From Tagaea sp. (GTDB taxonomy: Bacteria; Pseudomonadota; Alphaproteobacteria; CACIAM-22H2), in the NCBI GenBank assembly GCA_023653245.1, contig JAMNXK010000148.1:1-6007 (forward strand): DNA of 6,007 nucleotides, given 5' to 3'. The notes under the pieces are model-generated. The model made no database searches. It was not told where the DNA came from and saw nothing but the letters and a program-made list of their open reading frames with translations. The translations under genes were made by a program, and so were the position numbers. Below are positions 1 to 4,037 of this stretch, in pieces (position 1 is the stretch's first letter; each line of letters begins with the position of its first letter).

Positions 1-107
1 ACCGGCGGATGCTCCAACACGCGCGCGATCACGTCGTCGAGATCGCGGTGTTCGGTGCGCAATTCCGCTATGTTGCGGCGGATTTCTTCGAAGACCGGGT
101 CGTCCAT
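1..107 (-). CDS. DUF465/YdcH-family small protein, N-terminal part (cut by window edge)
   Basis: The first 35 codons of a gene leaving the window on the left; it is too short for a normal ORF search. The protein begins MDDPVFEEIRRNIAELR and continues with TEHRDLDDVIARVLEHPP. The pattern L-x(3)-H-x-x-L-[DE]-x-x-I, followed by a proline about eight residues later, is the N-terminal half of the DUF465/YdcH helical hairpin. The second half, normally a lysine-rich helix of the LKKxKLxLKDxI type, would lie outside. These are small coiled proteins of unknown function. The start at 107 is the only reasonable one, but no Shine-Dalgarno sequence precedes it; an extended -10 box sits just upstream (see 117-125). 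A second family member lies at 734-898. The start codon abuts that of the divergent gene at 108. Confidence 0.75.
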   Translation of the reverse strand, partial: MDDPVFEEIRRNIAELRTEHRDLDDVIARVLEHPP

Positions 108-626
108 ATGCGCCGCAATATAACAGGCCCGGGGCCCCGGGCGCGAGCGGCCGATTTATGGGGCTTCGCGGTGGCGCTGTACGCAAGGCCCGGCGTGGCC
201 GAGGCCTGTCTGGCGCTGCAAGACCGGCACGGTGCGGACATCCCCTTGCTGCTCGCGATCGTCTGGCACGCCGAGCGCGGGCGGGGCGCGCCCGATCTTC
301 GACGCTGGCGCGCCGTGTCGGCCGCGTGGCGCGACGCCGCTGTGCTGAAGCTGCGCGGGTTGCGCCGCGCGCTGAAAGGTCGCGCCGAGTGGGAGAAGCT
401 CCGCACCCGGATCAAACGCCTGGAGCTCGCCGCCGAACGCGCCCAGCTCGCGGAACTGGCGCGCCATGCGCGCCCCCGAATCGATGCGCCGGCAGATCCG
501 CGCGCGGTCTTGCGATCCGTCTTGGGTAACGCGGCACGCGGCGCGCGAACGCGCAAGATTCTTGCCGAAGCGGCGAAGATGCGAAGCCGGTCAACCGACT
601 CCCGCGCCGCATCAACAAGACGTTAA
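108..626 (+). CDS. TIGR02444 / DUF2390 family protein, function unknown
   Basis: Encodes 172 residues. The N-terminal part contains the family signature around residues 17-57: LWGFAVALYARPGVAEACL followed by ALQDRHGADIPLLLAIVWHA. It matches the TIGR02444 pattern LWxFxLxLYxxPGVxxACLxLQDxxGxDVNxLLxxxW as I recall it. Residues 67-120 form a helical, charged region (KLRGLRRALKGRAEW, then RIKRLELAAERAQLAELA), as expected for the C-terminal part of the family. The last 50 or so residues are Arg/Ala-rich and probably disordered. No membrane segment or signal peptide is visible. An in-frame ATG at 9 would add 33 residues, but that stretch codes for the DUF465 gene on the other strand, so 108 is chosen. 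No good ribosome binding site precedes it. The family has no established function that I know of; the neighbours on both sides are DUF465 genes. Confidence 0.75.
   Translation: MRRNITGPGPRARAADLWGFAVALYARPGVAEACLALQDRHGADIPLLLAIVWHAERGRGAPDLRRWRAVSAAWRDAAVLKLRGLRRALKGRAEWEKLRTRIKRLELAAERAQLAELARHARPRIDAPADPRAVLRSVLGNAARGARTRKILAEAAKMRSRSTDSRAASTRR
117..125 (-). promoter_or_regulatory. Possible extended -10 box for the leftward DUF465 gene
   Basis: On the minus strand the sequence reads TGTTATATT. This is a TG-N-TATATT extended -10 element (TATATT matches TATAAT at 5 of 6) in an otherwise very GC-rich stretch. The expected transcription start would fall only about 1-4 nt before the ATG at 107, so the message would be nearly leaderless, consistent with the absent Shine-Dalgarno. 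There is no convincing -35 box 17 bp upstream; that interval is occupied by a GC palindrome. The box also lies inside the coding region of the divergent gene, so chance occurrence remains possible. Confidence 0.35.
127..142. repeat. Perfect 16-bp GC palindrome
   Basis: GCCCGGGGCCCCGGGC is a perfect inverted repeat with no spacer. It lies in codons 7-12 of the gene starting at 108 and immediately upstream of the possible -10 box of the divergent gene. It could form a hairpin near the 5' end of the plus-strand message or act as a protein-binding site. It may equally be a chance product of Gly/Pro/Arg codons at high GC. Confidence 0.5.
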
Positions 627-657
627 CGGTACCGGAAGATTTTCGTCACACATCGTC

Positions 658-687
658 TTGCCGACCGCCACGAGACGGGCGTAGGAT
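658..687 (+). promoter_or_regulatory. Weak candidate promoter for the DUF465 gene at 734
   Basis: In the 107-bp gap between the TIGR02444 gene and the next gene, TTGCCG (658-663) and TAGGAT (682-687) are separated by 18 bp. Each matches the sigma-70 consensus at four positions. A start near 694 would give a leader of about 40 nt. The call rests only on weak consensus similarity and position. Confidence 0.3.
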
Positions 688-719
688 TCGAGTCAAGGAA
701 GGGTCGCGACCATAGATGC

Positions 720-725
720 AGGAGG
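720..725 (+). promoter_or_regulatory. Shine-Dalgarno AGGAGG that fixes the start at 734
   Basis: A full AGGAGG lies 8 nt before the ATG at 734. An earlier in-frame ATG at 716 overlaps this site and would add six residues; a later ATG at 740 would be 14 nt away. The spacing therefore favours 734. Confidence 0.8.
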
Positions 726-733
726 TAGAGGCA

Positions 734-898
734 ATGCCGATGTCCGAACGCATTCGATCGCTCGAAGCCAAACACGCCAAGCTCGAACAAGACCTCACGC
801 GCGAAGAAGCGCGCCCCGCGCCCAGTACCATCGCCCTCGCCCAGCTCAAGAAGGAAAAGCTCCGAATCAAGGACGAGCTCAATCGCTTGACCCACTGA
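734..898 (+). CDS. DUF465/YdcH-family small protein (complete)
   Basis: A 54-residue protein beginning MPMSERIRSLEAKHAKLEQ. It has the full DUF465/YdcH layout. Helix one (about residues 4-26) carries IRSLEAKHAKLEQDLTREE, followed by a turn with RPAPS. Helix two (about 32-52) carries the lysine-rich signature ALAQLKKEKLRIKDELNRL. Heptad-like Leu/Ile spacing suggests an antiparallel helical hairpin or dimeric coiled coil, probably cytoplasmic. The length is close to the usual 50-80 residues of the family, whose function is not established. The gene has a strong Shine-Dalgarno and is followed after about 30 nt by an intrinsic terminator, so it probably forms its own short, well-translated transcription unit. 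It is a paralogue of the truncated gene at 1-107. Confidence 0.88.
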   Translation: MPMSERIRSLEAKHAKLEQDLTREEARPAPSTIALAQLKKEKLRIKDELNRLTH

Positions 899-927
899 AC
901 CTTCCCGGATTCACCGACCCTTCGCGG

Positions 928-957
928 ACGGCGCCCCTTCGGGCGCCGTTTCGTTTT
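928..957 (+). terminator. Rho-independent terminator after the DUF465 gene
   Basis: A perfect 9-bp stem, ACGGCGCCC (928-936) and GGGCGCCGT (941-949), closes a CTTC loop. It is followed by TTCGTTTT. It begins 30 nt after the stop codon at 898 and separates this unit from the downstream toxin-antitoxin promoter. Confidence 0.9.
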
Positions 958-977
958 CGACGCCCCAGCACGCCGCC

Positions 978-1006
978 TCGACGCACGGCCTGCCATGATA
1001 TATACT
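978..1006 (+). promoter_or_regulatory. Probable vapBC promoter
   Basis: TCGACG (978-983, four of six matches to TTGACA) and TATACT (1001-1006, five of six to TATAAT) are spaced by 17 bp. The start would be near 1013, giving a leader of about 22 nt that contains the TGGAG ribosome binding site. The -10 box lies inside the inverted repeat at 997-1019, the usual arrangement for an autoregulated toxin-antitoxin operon. Confidence 0.6.
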
Positions 1007-1019
1007 CTTGGTATCTATC
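997..1019. promoter_or_regulatory. Probable VapB/VapBC operator (inverted repeat)
   Basis: GATATATAC (997-1005) and GTATCTATC (1011-1019) are inverted copies with one mismatch in nine, separated by 5 bp. The site is strikingly AT-rich against its surroundings. It covers the -10 box and the predicted transcription start, just upstream of vapB. AbrB-fold VapB antitoxins, alone or with VapC, are known to bind such repeats and repress their own operon. The assignment here is by position and symmetry. Confidence 0.65.
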
Positions 1020-1034
1020 GCCTGGAGTTCGCAG

Positions 1035-1298
1035 ATGCGCGCGCCGCCGAACACCGCCAAGATCTTCATGCATGGACGCAGCCAAGCCGTGCGCCTGCCC
1101 AAGGAGTTCCGGCTCCCCGGCAAGGAAGTCCGCGTCAGCCGCGCGGGCGCGAAGATCATTCTGGAGCCGATCCGCCCGCCGGCCTTCGATGTGAAGGCGT
1201 GGCGCGCCGATCTCAATGCCTTGGGTGCGAAAGACTTCTTGCCGGAGGGCCGCCCCGAGCAACCGCCAATGCCGCCCGGTCCGGACTTCGACGAGTAG
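1035..1298 (+). CDS. vapB: VapB-type antitoxin (AbrB/SpoVT/MazE fold)
   Basis: An 87-residue antitoxin. Residues about 7-47 form an AbrB-like swapped-hairpin DNA-binding domain, recognised by [20 protein letters not shown] followed by [18 protein letters not shown]. The [12 protein letters not shown] core is typical of VapB proteins. Residues about 50-87 are a proline-rich tail with W56 and an acidic end (PGPDFDE). In this family the tail wraps around the PIN-domain toxin and blocks its active site. The start at 1035 has TGGAG 7 nt upstream. A TTG at 1008 in the same frame would add nine residues but lies within the operator, so it is unlikely. The stop codon is 3 nt before the toxin start, so the pair should be co-transcribed and probably translationally coupled. 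Confidence 0.92.
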   Translation: MRAPPNTAKIFMHGRSQAVRLPKEFRLPGKEVRVSRAGAKIILEPIRPPAFDVKAWRADLNALGAKDFLPEGRPEQPPMPPGPDFDE

Positions 1299-1301
1299 CG
1301 G

Positions 1302-1709
1302 GTGTTCTGCCTCGATACGAACGTCGTGATCGACGCGCTCGGTGCGCGCGCGCCGACGGTCGCCGCGCGACTGGACACGGAACTCTCGCGCGGCACCGCG
1401 CTGTTCGTTTCGAGCGTCGTGGTCTTCGAGCTTCGCTTCGGGGTGGCCAAGAGCCGAGACCCGAACCGGAATGCAGCGCGCCTGGAGAAGTTCTTCGCGG
1501 CTTCGATCGCGATCCTGCCCTTGGATCACGACGATGCGGCCGAAGCGGGCGAGATCCGCGCCGAACTCGAGTGCCTGGGCAAGCCCATCGGGCCCTACGA
1601 CGTGCTGATCGCCGGCCAAGCCCGCCGACGCGGTCTGGCGCTGGTTACCGCCAACCGGCGCGAATTCGAGCGCGTACCGGGCTTGGCGACGGTGGACTGG
1701 TCGCGCTGA
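1302..1709 (+). CDS. vapC: VapC-type PIN-domain ribonuclease toxin
   Basis: A 135-residue single PIN domain, the normal VapC length. The expected acidic active-site residues are present: D5 in CLDTNVVID, E43 in VVFELRFGV and D100 in GPYDVLIAGQA. The C-terminal motif reads LVTANRREF, with N118 where the family has Asp or Asn. These residues bind Mg2+/Mn2+ for RNA cleavage; known VapC toxins cut tRNA or rRNA, but the target here cannot be read from sequence. The start is GTG at 1302, immediately before FCLDTN, which leaves no room for a later start. With no clear Shine-Dalgarno, coupling to vapB translation is likely. The toxin looks intact. Its stop is 7 bp from that of the convergent CNBD gene, and no terminator fits between them. 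Confidence 0.93.
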   Translation: MFCLDTNVVIDALGARAPTVAARLDTELSRGTALFVSSVVVFELRFGVAKSRDPNRNAARLEKFFAASIAILPLDHDDAAEAGEIRAELECLGKPIGPYDVLIAGQARRRGLALVTANRREFERVPGLATVDWSR

Positions 1710-1716
1710 CCGGTTT

Positions 1717-2232
1717 CTACGCCGGCGGCGGCAGGCGGCGCTTGGCGTAGTGCACGAGCGTTTTGGTCAGCACGTCCAGGAAATTGTCGCCGGTCTCGAG
1801 CAGCTTGGCCTTCTCGATCTGCGGCAGCACCGCAGCCACGCGCTTGGCCTTGTCGGTCATCTCGATCGGCGGATCGCCGTATTTCGGCGCGACCCACACC
1901 GGCGTCTCGCGCACGAAGCCGAGCAGCTCGTTGTAGACCCCGCGCTGGCCCGGCGACAACGCGGCGATTTTCTGCAGGAACCGCACGCGGTCGATCAACA
2001 TCAGCTCGCCCGCCTCCACGCAGCGCGCCGAGGCCATGCGCTGGCCTTTGTCGATCAGTGCGAGCTCGCCGAAGACGGTTCCCGGCCCGGTGACCGCGAG
2101 GACTTTCTTCTCCTCGCCCGCGCCCTTGAACAATTCGAACTGCCCGGCGCGCACCAAGCACGCCCAATCGCCGGTCTCGCCTTCGCGAAAAACCGTCGAA
2201 TTCGCCGAAAATTTTCGGAGTTGGTCTGCCAT
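1717..2232 (-). CDS. Cyclic nucleotide-binding domain (Crp-like cNMP) protein without HTH
   Basis: A 171-residue, probably cytoplasmic protein. Residues about 5-90 form one cNMP-binding beta-barrel: an early VFREGETGDWACLVRAGQFELF stretch, the LAVTGPGTVFGE turn, and the phosphate-binding cassette FGELALIDKGQRMASAR at residues 54-70. E56 and R65 occupy the positions that in this family contact the ribose and cyclic phosphate, so ligand binding looks feasible. Residues 80-108 resemble the following C-helix. The remaining 60 or so residues are helical and charged (EMTDKAKRVAAVLPQIEKAK), with no winged-helix DNA-binding motif and no enzyme domain, so this is not a Crp/Fnr regulator. It lies 6 bp downstream of the acyl-CoA ligase stop on the same strand and is probably co-transcribed. 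No strong ribosome binding site is visible, which suggests coupling. The ligand and partner are unknown; control of the ligase or of a separate partner is only an inference. Confidence 0.85.
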   Translation of the reverse strand: MADQLRKFSANSTVFREGETGDWACLVRAGQFELFKGAGEEKKVLAVTGPGTVFGELALIDKGQRMASARCVEAGELMLIDRVRFLQKIAALSPGQRGVYNELLGFVRETPVWVAPKYGDPPIEMTDKAKRVAAVLPQIEKAKLLETGDNFLDVLTKTLVHYAKRRLPPPA

Positions 2233-2238
2233 GTCCGA

Positions 2239-3936
2239 CTATAGCGCCTTGGCCTTTTCGCGCAGAACGAATTTCTGGACCTTGCCGGTGCTGGTCTTGG
2301 GCAAGGGCCCGAATACGACGGTACGCGGAACCTTGTAGCCCGCCAGATGCGCGCGCGCGAAGGCGATCAGCTCTTCGGCCGTCGCCGAGGCGTTGTCTTT
2401 GAGCATGACGAAGGCGCACGGCGTTTCGCCCCATTTTTCGTCGGGCCGCGCCACGACCGCGACTTCGAGCACGGCGGGATGCTTGTAGAGCGCGCCCTCC
2501 ACCTCGATGGTCGAGATGTTCTCTCCGCCCGAGATGATGATGTCCTTCGAGCGGTCGCGCAGCTCGATATAGCCGTTGGGATGCATCACGCCCAAATCGC
2601 CGGTGTGGAACCAGCCGCCCTTGAAGGATTTCGCCGTCGCCTTCGGGTTCTTCAGATAACCCTTCATGACCACGTTGCCGCGCATGAACACCTCGCCCAT
2701 CGTCGTGCCGTCCGACGGCACGGGTTCGAGCGTCTTTTCGTCGGCGACCATCAAGCCTTCGAGCACGGGATAGCGCACGCCCTGGCGGGACTTCATCACG
2801 GCCTTCGCGTCGGGCGCGAGCGCGTCCCATTCGTCGTGCCAGGCGCACACGACCGCCGGCCCGTAAACTTCCGTCAGGCCGTAGACATGGGTGATGTGGA
2901 ATCCCATGCGCTCCATCTTTTCGATCACCGCGGGCGGCGGCGGGGCGGCGGCCGTCATGATCTCGACGGTGCGCGCCGGCGTGGCGCGCAAGGCTTCGGG
3001 CGCGTTGATCAGCATGTTCATCACGATGGGCGCGCCGCACAGATGCGTGACCGCTTCGCGCTCGAGCGCCGAGAAAATATGCGCGGCGTCGATGCGGCGC
3101 AGGCACACATTGGTGCCGGCCATCGCCGCGATGGTCCAGGGAAAGCACCAGCCGTTGCAATGGAACATCGGCAAGGTCCACAGATAGACCGGGTGATGCG
3201 CGAGGTTCCAGACCAGCACGTTGGCCATCGCGTTCAGATAGGCGCCGCGATGGTGATAGACCACGCCCTTGGGATCGCCGGTCGTGCCCGAGGTGTAGTT
3301 GAGTGTGAGCGCGTCCCACTCGTCGCGTGGGCGGAGCGGCACGAAATCGATGTCGCCGCCCGCGACGAAATCCTCGTACTCGGTCCCGCCCAGGCGCTTG
3401 CCGCCGGGCCCTTCGGGATCGGCGATGTCGATGACGATCGGCTTGCGCTTGGCTTTGGCGATCGCCTTTTCGACGACGGGGGCGAATTCGGTGTCGGTCA
3501 GCAGCAGCTTGGTTTCGCCGTGATCGAGCATGAAGGCAATCGTGTCGGCGTCGAGACGGATGTTCATCGCGTTGAGCACCGCGCCCGCCATCGGCACGCC
3601 GAACGCCGCCTCGTAGGCGGCCGGGATGTTGGGCGCCATCAGCGCCACCGTGTCGCCGCGCTTGATCCCGGCTCGCGCCAAAGCCGAGGCGAGCTTGCGG
3701 CAGCGCGCATGCGTCTCGGCCCAGCTCCGGGTGATGGCGCCGTGGCGGACGGCGACGCGCTTGGGCCAGGTCGCCGCGGCTCTCGCCAGGAAGGTGACCG
3801 GCGAGAGCGGCTCGTAATTCGCCGCGTTGCGCCCGAGATCGGCTTCCCATTTGGAAAGCTTGGGCCATTTGGAGAGCTTGCGCGCCGCCGGAACCGGCTT
3901 GCGACGCTTGGTCGCGGGCTTTTTCTTGGCGGCCAT
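2239..3936 (-). CDS. AMP-forming acyl-CoA synthetase (fatty-acyl-CoA ligase, AAE/DmdB-like)
   Basis: A 565-residue adenylate-forming ligase that should activate a carboxylic acid with ATP to an acyl-AMP and then transfer it to CoA. The core motifs are all present: P-loop YTSGTTGDPKG (residues 214-224), MFHCNGWCFPW (257-267), YGLTE (352-356), HTGD (444-447), DRSKDIIISGGENIS (461-475) and the catalytic lysine K552 in PKTSTGK. The HCNGW and SGGENIS patterns point to the branch containing Thermus long-chain acyl-CoA synthetase, plant AAE proteins and DmdB. Chain length cannot be fixed from motifs; medium- or long-chain fatty acid or methylmercaptopropionate are candidates. Residues 2-31 are an unusual Lys/Arg-rich tail containing a duplicated KLSKW unit; the conserved core starts near N37. 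The start at 3936 has AGGGAG 7 nt upstream. A start at 3966, with a G7 tract upstream, would add ten residues. It is the first gene of a leftward operon with the CNBD protein and diverges from prpE. Confidence 0.92.
   Translation of the reverse strand: MAAKKKPATKRRKPVPAARKLSKWPKLSKWEADLGRNAANYEPLSPVTFLARAAATWPKRVAVRHGAITRSWAETHARCRKLASALARAGIKRGDTVALMAPNIPAAYEAAFGVPMAGAVLNAMNIRLDADTIAFMLDHGETKLLLTDTEFAPVVEKAIAKAKRKPIVIDIADPEGPGGKRLGGTEYEDFVAGGDIDFVPLRPRDEWDALTLNYTSGTTGDPKGVVYHHRGAYLNAMANVLVWNLAHHPVYLWTLPMFHCNGWCFPWTIAAMAGTNVCLRRIDAAHIFSALEREAVTHLCGAPIVMNMLINAPEALRATPARTVEIMTAAAPPPPAVIEKMERMGFHITHVYGLTEVYGPAVVCAWHDEWDALAPDAKAVMKSRQGVRYPVLEGLMVADEKTLEPVPSDGTTMGEVFMRGNVVMKGYLKNPKATAKSFKGGWFHTGDLGVMHPNGYIELRDRSKDIIISGGENISTIEVEGALYKHPAVLEVAVVARPDEKWGETPCAFVMLKDNASATAEELIAFARAHLAGYKVPRTVVFGPLPKTSTGKVQKFVLREKAKAL
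3847..3882 (-). repeat. Two tandem 18-bp repeats in the ligase 5' coding region
   Basis: Copies at 3847-3864 (ccatttggaaagcttggg) and 3865-3882 (ccatttggagagcttgcg) match at 16 of 18 positions. On the coding strand they encode KLSKWP and KLSKWE (residues 20-31 of the ligase). The in-frame unit and high identity indicate a small tandem duplication within the basic N-terminal extension. Confidence 0.8.
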
Positions 3937-4037
3937 GGCGATTCTCCCTGACGAGAGGCGATTCATGCCACGTCCCCCCCTTCCCAACCAGGGGCTTGGC
4001 GGGCAGAGTCGGCCGCAACCAATCGCCGGGGGGAGCC
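3937..4037. other. Divergent intergenic region between ligase operon and prpE
   Basis: This 101-bp gap must hold the promoters of both divergent units if they start here. I can see the ligase ribosome binding site (3944-3949), a C7 tract (3974-3980) and a weak CCCCT/AGGGG inverted repeat (3977-3981 and 3990-3994). No sigma-70 promoter of convincing quality is visible on either strand. An in-frame ATG for the ligase (3966) lies within it. Confidence 0.5.
3944..3949 (-). promoter_or_regulatory. Shine-Dalgarno AGGGAG for the acyl-CoA ligase
   Basis: Read on the minus strand, AGGGAG lies 7 nt before the ATG at 3936. It supports that start over the in-frame ATG at 3966, whose only upstream candidate is a homopolymeric G7 run. 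Confidence 0.65.

Noticed and set aside
9..107. N-terminal extension of the TIGR02444 gene to the ATG at 9
   Set aside because: The added residues have no family similarity and the stretch codes for a DUF465 protein on the opposite strand.
621..634. Overlapping palindromes CGTTAACG and CGGTACCG at the end of the TIGR02444 gene, as a terminator
   Set aside because: The palindromes lack a loop and a following T-run; they are too short to act as an intrinsic terminator.
995..1750. A 251-codon plus-strand frame spanning vapB and vapC
   Set aside because: It is out of frame with both genes, starts within the operator and lacks domain features.
2347..3951. A 534-codon antisense open frame opposite the ligase
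   Set aside because: Same reasons: shadow composition, no motifs, and fully inside a well-supported gene.
3977..3994. CCCCT/AGGGG inverted repeat in the divergent region as an operator or attenuator
   Set aside because: Only 5-bp arms in a C/G-rich stretch; expected by chance.
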